A DNA stretch of 64,000 bases, taken from positions 351,123 through 415,122 of the forward strand of contig JAPJBO010000090.1 in NCBI GenBank assembly GCA_030068145.1. The letters are read 5' to 3'. Both the position numbers and the translations under genes were made by a program. How positions within the stretch are numbered: the stretch's first letter is position 1; every line of letters starts with the position of its first letter. The DNA is from Diplonema papillatum. Lineage: Eukaryota > Euglenozoa > Diplonemea > Diplonemida > Diplonemidae. A model generated the notes under the pieces. The model had not been told where the DNA came from and ran no database searches. It worked only from the letters and a program-made list of their open reading frames with translations. Of this stretch, positions 32,326 through 42,329 are shown one piece after another.

Positions 32326-32835
32326 ATTGATTGTGAAAAGTGCAGGTTTTTATTTCCGACCAGAAGCGTCAGAGACTAGCCCACCCAAGTGTTTCTAGCT
32401 CTTGCGAGCCACCCGTTCTTCTGGGAATTCATAATCAGGAACATTTTCTGTACCGCCAAAAGTATTTTACTTAGAATCCAACGATTCTAACCATTCAATG
32501 GGCGTTGCCTTGACAGTTTTTGCGTTGTGCTTCCCGAGTACAAATGCTCAAAGATTCCATTGTTTCCACGGGGTTCCGTTGGATTTCCAGAGTTTATTGT
32601 GGTTTGAAGATTCGGTGTTTTAGGGCCTATCCGATCTGGTCGACCCTTGAGGCTGGGGAGTCGGGGTAGTGAAAGGGACGTAGACATATTGTTTTGCACA
32701 CTTTACAGCCAAGTTGCGACTAATGAGACCGACACCGACGAACAAATTCGCTGCGAATTCAGTTTTGGGCCCCCCACGCGACCTCCGAGAGGAGGTTGCC
32801 TATGTGCTGGCGTTTGTTCTTCGCGTGTACAGGGT
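32326..32835. other. Intergenic, no gene seen
   Basis: No recognised family. The frames present are short and unsupported. Confidence 0.35.
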
Positions 32836-33000
32836 ATAAACCTCTCTGGGGGGAAAAACTTAGTTTAATGTTTAGGCAGGACACTGCCTCTCATGCATGT
32901 TTGATGCTAGCATCAAGTCTTCTTCGAAGAGAGTGTACAATAGAAAAGGGAAAAAGGAAAAGGGGGGGAAATCTTAGTTTCGTGTTCAGGCGCTACTGCT
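32836..33000 (+). repeat. Family H copy with palindrome
   Basis: AACTTAGTTTAATGTTTAGG, ACACTGCCTCTCATGCATG, TTGATGCTAGCATCAA and GTCTTCTTCGAAGAG; a second partial start (AAATCTTAGTTTCGTG) lies at 32970. Confidence 0.75.
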
Positions 33001-33274
33001 ACTGGGGGGGGGTGATTTTCCTGTATTAGCCTTTTTTTCGTTGGCTTCGTTTTCTCTTTCATGTGCAACCGTTGTTCCGGAAATGTTCCCGCCAGTACAG
33101 ATGTAATAAGAAAAAATTTCGGGTGAGAGCGAGTATCGTTTCTCTCCTAATATTCCTCCTCCATGCGCGTCTCGCGCTGCGATTAGCACCAATCTCGGTG
33201 CCGCTGCGTAAAAAGGCAACAATGATCTCCGTGTGTTTGCCACAATTTTCGCAGCAAAAATTAGTATGGCGCTT
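33001..33274. other. Intergenic, no gene seen
   Basis: No recognised feature. Confidence 0.35.
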
Positions 33275-33390
33275 CCTTTTGTTTGTGCGCACTGGCGGAA
33301 CTCACCTGCTTTGGTAAGTTTCATGTAGTACGCTGCCAACTACTAATTTTTAGTACCAACAATGCATTGTTAACACAAAAAGAGCAAGAG
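33275..33390 (+). repeat. Family F dispersed repeat
   Basis: GTTTGTGCGCACTGGCGGAA, CTCACCTGCTTTGGTAAGTT, GCTGCCAACTACTAATTTTT and AACAATGCATTGTTAACAC. Reverse copy at 2330-2440. Confidence 0.8.
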
Positions 33391-33794
33391 CGTGAGCTGT
33401 TGTGTGTGGGAGAGAGAGAGAGAGAGAAAGGTCCTGTACCACAGTATGTCATCAGCCGTTTAAATCATTTTGAGGACCTAAAGGCCCCAAAATGCTTTTT
33501 TCAAATTGTTGACAATTTTTGCCCAGTAAATTGTGCAGGCATTGTACTCGGCGATTTTTGAGCATGTTCGTATTTTCGGGTTTGCGCACTAGCGGCTTTT
33601 CACCTGATTTGGTGAGTTGCTTTTAGTACGCTGTCAACTACTAATTTTTAGTACCAACAATGCATTGTTAACACAAAAAAACAGTTTTTCAAATCATTTT
33701 GAGGACCTGAAGGTCCCGGATTAGGCCCCTAAGGTCATTTAAATGTGTTCTTAGGCCCCTGAGGTACTTTTCTCTAATATTAATCTCCTGCGAC
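33391..33794 (+). repeat. Second family F copy and GA run
   Basis: (GA)n at 33411-33428. Family F from 33580 to 33690 with GTGAGTTGCTTTTAGTACGC and CAACAATGCATTGTTAACAC. TTTTGAGGACCT(A/G)AAGG(C/T)CCC follows both copies, so the pair looks like a 290-bp tandem duplication. Confidence 0.65.
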
Positions 33795-34340
33795 CAGAAA
33801 ATACTCGAGGGGCTGCCTTGCTGCCTACTTCGAGAGCTAGAGGGAAGAAGAAGAAGAAGAAAAAGAAAAAGGCCGCTCCTGGTCCAGGAACGTGACGCTC
33901 AACCACAGCTTGCAAAGCTCGAGTCGGAGGCAGCACAGTGCCACAACCCCGTCCGCTCTGCCCTGCGGCTGACCGTCTCGACGAGCTTGTGTTCAGCGCG
34001 AGCGCCAAGCCCCAAGGTGCGCCAAGCCTTGATGCTTTAGTTTGGGAAATCGGTAGCCACTTGACCCGTAGGCCCGTGGCTCTGCAGTACCGCCGAACAC
34101 GTGAAGCTTGGCTCCCGTGTAGCAGGCTTTCCCTGGTACCAGAGCTTGAGGGAAAGAAGCAATACAGCAAGTGGGTCCTGTTTGTTGTTGTTTGAAGAGA
34201 CCCTGACTCCCGCCGCTGAACCCAGATTCACCTGTGTTTCGTGTGGACTGCACAGCACATGTACCCCCGTTGATAGGCATTGGCAACTGGCAGCGCTCCT
34301 CCAGTATTTCCTACAAAGCAGGTGCTTGTGTTGTTGAACA
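33795..34340. repeat. Family C split by inverted family G
   Basis: AAAATACTCGAGGGGCTGCC ... GAGCTAGAGGGAAG, then a reverse-oriented family G (33880-34135: CGTGACGCTCAACCACAGCT ... GCCGAACACGTGAAGCTTGG), then the family C remainder CCGCTGAACCCAGATTCACC ... CTACAAAGCAGGTGCTTG. Family G therefore inserted into family C here. Confidence 0.75.
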
Positions 34341-35111
34341 AAGGGCGCACCGTCTCGGTAACCTTAGCGAAGATCTACGACTGAGAAACCGAAGGTGTTG
34401 TGTGAGCGAAGATCTACGACTAAGAAACCGAAGGTGTTGTGCGTTTCCGACGAACCCGTGGGACGTACAGATTGGTGTCTTTCGACCTTTTGTTTGTCTC
34501 ACAAAGGGGGAAGAGGCCCCGATGGCCGCGGGAAACGAGCGAAACGAGCCGCTTGCACGATGAAGCCTTTTCGAAGGACGGGTTTCGCTGAAGGAAAATG
34601 GGGCTTAGGTTATGTGATCCGTCCGCGTACCTACGTTCTCGAGCACTTCTTTGAAGCTCAAGGGAAGGGGAGGAGGGAGACTTGTTTGAGGTAACTTGAG
34701 CTTTTTGGCTGGTAGAACACAACACTCGGTTGACATCAAGTCGTTCTCGTCCGGCTAGCAATACAACGACAGCCTGGAACCAGGACTTGCGTGCGCTAAA
34801 CCGGTTCATCCGTATCTCCTGGAACTGCATTACATTTGCCACCCGCTGCCCGCCACACGGCTAATGCAAGCTATCGCCACAGATTCTGTGCATGCCAACC
34901 TCAAAACTCACGGTGCGTCACGTCACACCGATCAGTCACGTCCAGCCCATCTTCCAGGGATGCATGGAACTGCACGGCGATGTCTGTCAAGGTGCGTACG
35001 AAGAGGTACCACCTGTCACGCGGGTTCAGGAGGGGATGGCCCGGCTTGCTGCGCTGAGAAAATAGGGGCATTCTTACAGTAGCACTCCTGAACTAGCCCG
35101 AACCAATAGGA
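34341..35111. other. Unassigned, with a 37-bp tandem pair
   Basis: GCGAAGATCTACGACT(G/A)AGA then AACCGAAGGTGTTGTG twice (34369-34442). Family R at 34442-34492. Nothing coding. Confidence 0.45.
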
Positions 35112-35335
35112 TCAAAATACTACGACTGCCTTGTACTCATTTCGAAGGAGGCTAGAGGGGGAGAATACAATACAAAGTGCGTCTTTTTTTGTTGAACGCT
35201 TACGCCCGCCACTGAACCCAGATTTACCTGTGTTTCGTGTGGGCTACAGCACATTTACCTCCTTTGATCTATCGCAACTGGCAGTCTCCTCAAGCATTTC
35301 CTACAAAGCAGGTGCTTATACAAAAAACTACCAAT
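35112..35335 (+). repeat. Family C copy
   Basis: GACTGCCTTGTACTCATTTC, GAGGCTAGAGGGGGAGAA, ACGCCCGCCACTGAACCCAG and CTACAAAGCAGGTGCTTATAC. Confidence 0.75.
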
Positions 35336-35698
35336 TCTTCGACGCCGGTCCGGAGGCCGGTCTTTCCTGCCCCAGGCGAAAATAGGCTGTTTACGCGAGC
35401 CTTCCACGAAAACGCGTTTGCGATTGCAAAACAAGGAGACGGCGAACACAATCACACGTGCGCGAGCTTTCGAAGATCGCGGGGAAGGAAAAATTGATGT
35501 GTGGTTAGAAAAGAGAGTACGTGTGCCGTGGCACGTTCTTCTCGCTGAGGCAAGTTAATCGAGACTGGGGGCCTATGAACATGCAATGTGAATAGCCTCT
35601 ATTCGAGCCAACCCGGCTTTTGTCTACACTAAAAAGTGTATTGTGTTTTGGACTGGATAATGGTGCGGAGCTAGCTTTTTCTTCCCCTGCCAAAATGC
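35336..35698. other. Intergenic, no gene seen
   Basis: No recognised family. Confidence 0.35.
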
Positions 35699-35769
35699 AT
35701 AGGGGTGGCAGAGTGAGCGGGCATCGGCCTTCAGGCCGGTAGGCCCGGGTTCGAACCCCGCCCATGACA
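35699..35769 (+). tRNA. tRNA-like sequence, isotype unresolved
   Basis: A box TGGCAGAGTGAG (35706-35717) and perfect B box GGTTCGAACCC (35748-35758). The T stem pairs at four of five positions and the acceptor at about five of seven. The anticodon arm CGGCC-TTCA-GGCCG would have a cramped loop. It may be a tRNA-derived promoter or pseudogene; TTTTCC follows within 10 bp. Confidence 0.4.
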
Positions 35770-35796
35770 CTTTTCCGGTCGAAGATTGTTTTCGAG

Positions 35797-35880
35797 GTCG
35801 TTTGTTGCCCGAACTTTGCTTCGCCCGAACTTTGCTTCACCAGAACTTAGCTTCGCCCGAACTTTGCTTCGCCCGAACGT
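35797..35880 (+). repeat. 16-bp tandem array
   Basis: About five units of TTGCTTCGCCCGAACT with single-base variants, directly downstream of the tRNA-like sequence. Confidence 0.8.
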
Positions 35881-36150
35881 TAACTGCTGCCTCCAGTCGC
35901 CCCGCGCCGGTAATAGCCGAGCGCACGTACTTTGTTTTCCGGCAATCCCGGTATGTGGTACCCGCTGCACGGGAGCCAGCTCGTCACGTGTGTTCGGCGG
36001 TACTGCAGAGCCACGGGCCTACGGGTCAAGTGGCTGCCGATTGGGCAGAGCGGACGAGGTTGTAGCACTGTGCTGCCTCCGACTCAAGCTTTGCAAGCTG
36101 TGGTTGACCGTCACGTTCCTGAACCACGAGCGGCCTTTTTTCTTTTTTTC
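35881..36150 (+). repeat. Family G copy, shortened
   Basis: CACGTGTGTTCGGCGGTACT, GAGCCACGGGCCTACGGGTC, then GGGCAGAGCGGACGAGGTTG and AAGCTTTGCAAGCTGTGGTT. The middle present at 60640-60700 is missing. Confidence 0.7.
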
Positions 36151-36299
36151 CTCTTCTCTTTCCGGCAATCCCGAACACGGTTTTATACGGCCTGAAGAAC
36201 TTCAGTTGTTGAGTGCCAAAGATTGGTTGTGCTGTTTAGTATTCGGTTTTGAACGAAACTCCCACATGGTAGCCCTGTTCACGTCAGGTTTTATAGTTT
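36151..36299. other. Intergenic, no gene seen
   Basis: T-rich; nothing recognised. Confidence 0.35.
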
Positions 36300-36664
36300 T
36301 GGTTGCCTGAGGCAGCGAAGAGAAATAGCCTCGACACGTACTTAGTACGTTAGAAGCAATGGATGATATCTAAACCTGTCAATGAACGCAATTGGTGGAC
36401 AAGTCTGGTGCCAGCACCCCGGGGTAATTCCAGCACCAATAGCGTATATTAATGCTGCTGCTGTTAAAAAGCTCGTAGTTGGATCCAGAGCTCAGGTTGC
36501 AAGGTGGCCCAGTTTGCTGGGCATCAGCGTACTGGTGCTTGAAAATGTGCGACCTCCGTGGGCAACAGGCGAGCCTGCTGGTCCTGCTGCTCTATGCTGT
36601 CTGATACCCCCGATTGTCCCCTGAACAAGCCTTGATCACCGAAGGGACAACCGACCCTGAATCG
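36300..36664 (+). rRNA. SSU (18S-type) rRNA fragment, truncated and diverged
   Basis: GAGGCAGCGAAGAGAAATAG, GACAAGTCTGGTGCCAGCA, GGGGTAATTCCAGCACCAAT, AGCGTATATTAATGCTGCTG and TTAAAAAGCTCGTAGTTGGA are the conserved 530-loop region with errors (CACCCCGGGG for CAGCCGCGG). After about 36500 the sequence is unassignable, V4-like in position. A second diverged copy at 54962-55140 starts at the same point. Probable pseudogene. Confidence 0.75.
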
Positions 36665-36965
36665 GATATTTTTTTACACAAGCGCCAGCTTGAAAGGAAA
36701 TGCTGCCCGACAAAGAACAGAAGGGAACCCAAGTGCTGTAACTACCGAACCACGTGTTGAACGGACGTGAGGTCATGCGGGTCTACCCCGACACGACAAA
36801 TCACACAAACACAACAGGTCAAAGTCCTGAGTGAGAAAGCAACACACGGTGGTGTAAGCGAAGAACAAATCAGATTGTGTTTGTAGTGTATTTGCCCCTT
36901 ACCTCTATATTTCCTCCCTTCCATTCGGAGTCGAAGCAGCAACGTCGAGTATTTCTCTTCTGGAG
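36665..36965 (-). repeat. Family B copy, inverted
   Basis: Reverse complement of the full long form: TTTTACACAAGCGCCAGCTT ... GTGAGGTCATGCGGGTCTAC ... GGTGGTGTAAGCGAAGAACA ... CTTCCATTCGGAGTCGAAGC. It abuts the SSU fragment. Confidence 0.8.
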
Positions 36966-37335
36966 AAGTGTTTATGGGCGCCACTGCTAACCATGGCCTA
37001 TAAAACCCTGAAACCCGAATGGGCGTACAGATTGGTGGCTTTCGACCTTCTTTGAGGTGTGGCTTGAAAGCCAGCTTGAGACTCTTGCATTACCTCCCTG
37101 AGTGATGGGCGGACTTCTAAGTGGGGGATGGGGATTGCAAGAACGTGCTTGGAATGGAAATGTGCTCCAACACCGCACTGGTCCCGTCTGCGCCGTGTTT
37201 CGGTCTTTTAAACCACGGACACAAAAGGCGGACCATCATCAGCGCGGAACCTGAGTGTCTGCAGACAGGATAGCGGTGAGCCTGGTTTGTCAGGCGGCTG
37301 CTCGTAGCTCGCCGCCACAGCCAGGACCACCCATG
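36966..37335 (+). repeat. Family R fragment then family A copy
   Basis: GGGCGTACAGATTGGTGGCT at 37020; family A from 37131 (GGGATTGCAAGAACGTGCTT) to about 37335 (CAGCCAGGACCACCCATGCT). Confidence 0.75.
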
Positions 37336-37966
37336 CTACTAGAGCATTTGTGAGAGTGTTTTCCAAATTACTTGAAAGCCCCCCCCCCCGACTGTAGTTA
37401 TTGAGGAAGGTGCAAACTTGGAGACTGCTGCACGAGACTTGGGCACGTGCCTCGCGCAGGGCAGGTGGGCCTGTGACCCGCTTTGAGAACCCTGGAGCCC
37501 GGCGTGTGTGCCGTTTACGGGATACATGTCGGCTTCCTACTCATGGGGGACCAAGGTAGCAAGGTAGCATGCAGGGTCAAAACCTTGTGTCTTTTTGGTA
37601 AGAGGGATTAAAATCATATACTATGATTTAGACCCAAAAAAAAGAAATGGCCACCCATTTTTTATGGGGAAAAATTGGGTTTTTGAAAAAAATAAATTTG
37701 GAACAAATACTGCGGTGATTTTCGATGAAGTTGGGCAATTTATTTTGATGTTTTGGAGTCCGCTGAGTACCGGGTAGAGAGAGAGATATAGAGCGAAAAC
37801 GTATCCGTACGTGCACACACTTGTCGTTGCATGCGTGCCGTTCGGACCAAAAGATAACGGAGACACCCTGAAAGCCAGAGCAACCTTGCTTTTCTGTTCT
37901 CTGACACTTCCTACAAGTACGCACGCGTTTTGTGGTTCTCTGACTTTCGTTTCGTCGATGTATGGG
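37336..37966. other. Inverted family T segment and unassigned DNA
   Basis: 37430-37570 is the reverse complement of 14003-14135. A C-run lies at 37379-37390. Nothing coding. Confidence 0.5.
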
Positions 37967-38829
37967 TACCCTTTCCTTTGAACTTTTTCAGAGAGCAAGT
38001 TCGTTTAGGGATCCGGGGTTTTATAGTCTCCGGGTGACCATTGTCGTAAAGGTTCCTTTAAGGTACACACAGAATTCCTGTGCAAAGTGGGGAGTCTGGG
38101 CGGGACTTGGCTTGCATGGTTGTTATACGTGAAAGATCGCTTGGGACACCGGATTTAAAAGTCTCCGGGTGACCTTCGGATGATTTCTTTACAGACTGAA
38201 AGTTCGCTTTCTTTGAAACAAAAAAAAAAAAACACGGTTCGGGCGCCCTTTGTTTGTGTGCACTTCCTTCAAACCTGATTTTAGCGTTCTTTGTGGATTA
38301 GAAGGTCGGTATTTTAAAGTCTCCGGTTGACCGTAGAGGCTTGGGGTTGAGAGGGTTGAGAAAAGTGAGAGGGTGCCGCTCGTTTCGGGTGATTTTCCTT
38401 TACCCTTTCCTCTGCACTTTTTCAGAGAGCAAGTTCGTTTAGGGATCCGGGGTTTTATAGTCTCCGGGTGACCATTGTCGTAAAGGTTCCTTTAAGGTAC
38501 ACACAGAATTCCTGTGCAAAGTGGGGAGTCTGGGCGGGACTTGGCTTGCATGGTTGTTATACGTGAAAGATCGCTTGGGACACCGGATTTAAAAGTCTCC
38601 GGGTGACCTTCGGATGATTTCTTTACAGACGGTAAGTTCGCTTTCTTTGAAACAAAAAAAAAAACGGTTCGGGCGCCCTTTGTTTGTGTGCACTTCCTTC
38701 AAACCTGATTTTAGCGTTATTTGTGGATTAGAAGGTCGGTATTTTAAAGTCTCCGGTTGACCGTAGAGGCTTGGGGTTGAGAGGGTTGAGAAAAGTGAGA
38801 GGGTGCCGCTCGTTTCGGGTGATTTTCTT
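37967..38829 (+). repeat. 434-bp tandem duplication containing six family D elements
   Basis: 37967-38400 and 38401-38829 are almost identical. Each holds three family D relatives ending TAGTCTCCGGGTGACCATTG, AAGTCTCCGGGTGACCTTCG and AAGTCTCCGGTTGACCGTAG. Differences are a few bases and A-run length. Confidence 0.9.
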
Positions 38830-39386
38830 CACGTAACGGGAGCGAGGATGGTACGCTGCGATCGGTCTTGGAAAATTGCATTTTGTTAGCCTGTTGACTT
38901 AGACACAAAACAATTTGACAACAGAGGCAAATATTGTTTTGTGCGCCCTGGGAGCATAGTTTCCCAAAGACGCCTCCAACGGTATTTGCTGCGTACGGGG
39001 ATCAGCGGTACTGCTGTTGTGAGGGGTGATGCTAGTTTCCCAAACGCTTCCAACGGTCTTTGCTGTGTGGATATCAGCGGTACTGCTGTTGTGAGGGTGT
39101 GATGCTAAAGTGTGATCAGGGGGGTTTCAGTTCAGCTGAGAACCGCCTGTGCCTGTCGTCAATCATCGGATTGTGTCCAACACGCCAACGGCGACTGCGT
39201 TGCCAAAACCACCCCTGTGGAACGGTGTGCAGCGCAAGGGGAGATGGGGAAGGTGGCGTCAAAAACCGATGACCAACCCCGTCGTGAACACAGCCGTTTC
39301 GAAGGCTCTCGTATCTCGCCTGCGGGACTGCCCTATTCGTTCGTTCGTTTCCATTCTGAACGTCTTTTTTTTTTTTTTTTTCCCGA
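38830..39386. other. Unassigned with a ~75-bp tandem pair
   Basis: AGTTTCCCAAA ... CTCCAACGGT(A/C)TTTGCTG ... ATCAGCGGTACTGCTGTTGT occurs twice at 38957-39105. A T-run lies at 39366-39381. No gene. Confidence 0.5.
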
Positions 39387-39600
39387 CGACAACTAGTGTC
39401 AGACTAGCCTGCCCGAAGGCAGTTGATTCCTTTAGGCAAGATTTCTCTACCGGCGGAAGTTGTTTGGGTTAACGTCTTTTTTTTTTGTTTGCGTGCGCAC
39501 GAGCGGAACTCACCCGCTTGGGTAAGTTTCTTGTAGTACTGCCGTCAACTACATTTCTTTCAGCACCAACAAGGCATTGCCAACACAAGAAATGGGGGCC
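39387..39600 (+). repeat. Families E and F, adjacent
   Basis: Family E: AGTGTCAGACTAGCCTGCCC ... ACCGGCGGAAGTTGTTTGGG (39395-39470). Family F: GTGCGCACGAGCGGAACTCA, GGTAAGTTTCTTGTAGTAC and AAGGCATTGCCAACACAAG (39490-39592). Confidence 0.7.
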
Positions 39601-40075
39601 CTCGAGCCCCTGAATAGTCTCAGTGTTTCCTACAAAGCAAGATGCCCATTCAAAACTCTAAAAAGCGGCTATTTTGCCCCCCCCCCCCCCCCCCCCCCCC
39701 TGTAGAGTGCGTGAATCGCGTTGACTCAGGCAGGACCTGCGACGACCGTTCTCTTGGGGTAAACAGCTAGAAATCCCGTGAGATGAGCGGTGTCCATTTT
39801 GAGCCGGTTGACCCCCTGCCCGATCGAACTTGTAGAATGTAATCGAGCGCGATCGTTTCAATTTAGTGTGAGTTTGGTCAAAGTAACCATCAAGGCAGCC
39901 CTTACAAAGACCAGCCACAGTCAACGCCGCGTGGGTGCGGGCTTTTGATATTAACCCCTTACCGACCAGCGACCTCCACAGGGGTCGTTAAATAGCCCAT
40001 TTCTTAGATACGCCGAAAAGTTGGGACAGGTGTGTCGAAAACGGCTTTAAGGGCGGAAATGAAAATATATGTGGC
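39601..40075. other. Intergenic with long C-run
   Basis: C-run at about 39678-39700. No gene or recognised family. Confidence 0.4.
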
Positions 40076-40293
40076 GTACCTAGCCCCACCCGTGCATAAG
40101 ATGGATAGCCAAAGCCCCTTGATTAAGATGGATACCGGGCGAGGATGCCAATCCATCTTAAACACGGGGGTGAGGTACCCCTGTGCAAAGTGACTACACG
40201 GTAGTCTACAGTGCCACCGTGTTTAAGATGGATACCGCCAAAACCCGAGTTTTTTATCCACCTTATGCACGGGGGGGGGGGGGGGGTAGGTAC
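40076..40293. mobile_element. MITE-like element, family U
   Basis: 218 bp with inverted ends GTACCTAGCCCCACCCGTGC and (reversed) GTACCTAC, C-run, GTGCATAAGG. CATAAGATGGATA/TATCCATCTTA words recur inside. A sister copy is at 45602-45822. No coding capacity. Confidence 0.75.
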
Positions 40294-40426
40294 AAATTAA
40301 TATCCACCACCTTGCAACTAGTAGACTACTCGTACCAACGGCATTGTTAACAGCCAAAAAGAAGCCCGTTTTTCAAAAGAAAGAGTCAGTCGGATACCGT
40401 CCAGCCTCTAATTTATAGGCCAATAA
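40294..40426 (+). repeat. Family F remnant and insertion-site flank
   Basis: CGTACCAACGGCATTGTTAA at about 40330; then GATACCGTCCAGCCTCTAAT ... GGCCAATAA, the left half of the sequence intact at 4465-4530. Confidence 0.6.
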
Positions 40427-41776
40427 TACCACGGATTGGAAACGATAGTTATATAAAACGATCATTTTCGAAAGTGAAATATCATCGTTTTTTATCGTTT
40501 TCAAAAAACGATCGTTTTTTGCTTCTCAAATTTTCCTGTTGTAATTATGAACCAACCAATCTTTGGCGCGTCTATTTCTTGTGCAAAATTGACTTTGGTG
40601 GCCAGATTCAGCTGTTTCATGGCCTTTCATGTAGGAAAGGGTAGCCAACATGCTCTTTTTCTCGTCCTTTTCCGCAATCGTGCGCTTTCTAGCCCACTCA
40701 AGGATTATCGACATGTATCCTTTTCAACTCAACTCTGAGGCTGGCGGCGTAGACTGAAGGTTTGCTGCTCATCGAAGTGCTTTTTCTACTTATTTGTGGA
40801 CTCATCCTCGAACACTAGCTGCAATTGCGCTTCCCAGCTGTGGCTTCTCCCGCCGGATGCCCTCGGCCGCGCTCCTGTGCTGTGGCGGCTTGTGGCAACT
40901 CTTGACCAAGCCAACAAGTTTCTGCTATTTCCAGCTTCTTGTCCAGCTCGTCCGTTTTGATGTACTTCTTCATGATTCCTGGGGGGGGGGTCGAATACAA
41001 GAGGTACCTCTTGTATTCGGCGTGCTGATCCTGCAATTTTCCCGAAAAAAGAAATAGAAAACAGCACCGCAAACCCGGAACCCGCGGGAACTCCCTTCTT
41101 CTTGGAAGAGACGCACGTAATTTGTGGTCCCGTCTATTTGGCACGGTTCTCTTCATCGGAGCTGAACGCGAGCACATTCGCCGAAAAAGGTCTGCTACAT
41201 GGGCCAGCAAAGAAATGTCACCAACCAGTGGGTCTATTCCCGTCCTTTCCATTGAAAATCTGTGGGTTCCACGCCCGGTGCCCCGCATCTGGCAAAGACC
41301 CACGAACCACGCACATGTTTTTTGGTCCCCGGGTCTATTTTTCACGGTTCTCTGCATCGGGATCAGAAAATCGTCGAAAAGGTCCGTTATGCGGACCAAG
41401 GAAAAATCCAACCTTTTTCCGGATTTCCAAAATGCCTCTTCTATTCAAGGTACCTCCTGTATTCAACCCCCCCCCCCAGTAACTTGAGTTTTGACTCATT
41501 CACCTAAGGCGATGCTTCGACTCCGGCGAACTCCGATGAACGGGGCTCCTTCGAAGACGAATCTGATGCCTACCCTCGACTGTCTGCTCGTTCCAGTGCC
41601 ATAGCGCTGTCGTGGCAATAATGTGATACACAAAACCTTACTCGAACTACTCGTCACTCGACACACCGAAGCAAACCCCTATGGAAAAAAAACGATCGTT
41701 TTTTTTTTTCACGATCGTTTTTCTTTAGGCCAAAATCACGAATTCTCGTAAACGATCGTTTCCAATCCGTGTAATA
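40427..41776. mobile_element. 1.35-kb inverted-repeat element, family V, with empty-site evidence
   Basis: Ends CCACGGATTGGAAACGAT (from 40429) and ATCGTTTCCAATCCGTG (to 41771) are inverted repeats flanked by TA or TAATA. The flanking halves are contiguous at 4465-4530. Inside are many AACGATCGTT palindromes, a nested poly-G element (40979-41478) and minus-strand coding-like fragments (40526-40714, ATG start, MSIILEWARKRTIAEKDEKK; and a stretch near 40815-40973 with KKYIKTDELDKKLEIAETC) that could be remains of a transposase. No DDE motif is recognisable. Confidence 0.7.
40979..41478. mobile_element. Poly-G-ended hairpin element nested in family V
   Basis: Left end: CCT, G-run, then a perfect 28-bp palindrome CGAATACAAGAGGT/ACCTCTTGTATTCG (40992-41019). 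Right end: TATTCAAGGTACCTCCTGTA, TTCAA, C-run, AG. The two ends are inverted copies of each other. Confidence 0.65.
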
Positions 41777-42107
41777 CGTGGTTTATAATTTCCCGGCGCG
41801 CTAATTTTTAAATCCTTCATTATCATTCTCGGCACCACTCTTTGTGGATCAATGAATCAACTTCTTTTTACAGGCCTTTGTTTTATGTTATGATAATAAT
41901 ATTATGTATATTCAAATTTCTCAATATTTATAAATTAAAAACTGCATATATTAGGAGCCAGACGGTACCCAGTTGCTACCCCTGCTGCACGGGGAAGAGC
42001 AGGGAGGACTCTGGCCTTTCTCTTTGAAATATCATCAAACAAATGAGCTGACGTGTGACGCGCACACTCTCATAGGACGATTAAGAGGGGTGGGAAAGGA
42101 GGGCAGT
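41777..42107. other. AT-rich intergenic, no gene
   Basis: Starts with the right half of the split insertion site (CGTGGTTTATAATTT). 41860-41950 is markedly A/T-rich. No coding frame. Confidence 0.4.
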
Positions 42108-42150
42108 GAAGGTCAAGACACACGCTGATGCGGTGTGTGTCTTGACCTTC
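42108..42150. other. Perfect 16-bp hairpin
   Basis: GAAGGTCAAGACACAC, 11-base spacer, GTGTGTCTTGACCTTC. No repeat family or gene explains it. Confidence 0.8.
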
Positions 42151-42329
42151 CGCCTTGAGTTGCGTAGGATGGTGGCAATCTGAGTGTCTCCGCTGCAGGT
42201 AGAAGTCGCCGAAGCAGCCGGAGACAGCGGGTGCCAGGGGCAGGCCTTGTTTTGCTTGATGTGTTGTTAGTTTTTACTCTCACGGGGGAGGAGGGACGCA
42301 GAGACCCCCCGGCAATCCCCGATTGTCCA
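42151..42329. other. Intergenic, no gene seen
   Basis: Nothing recognised. Confidence 0.35.

Noticed and set aside
35699-35769. tRNA-Sec from the TTCA in the anticodon arm
   Set aside because: No long acceptor stem or extended variable arm; the anticodon loop is not well formed, so only a generic tRNA-like call is safe.
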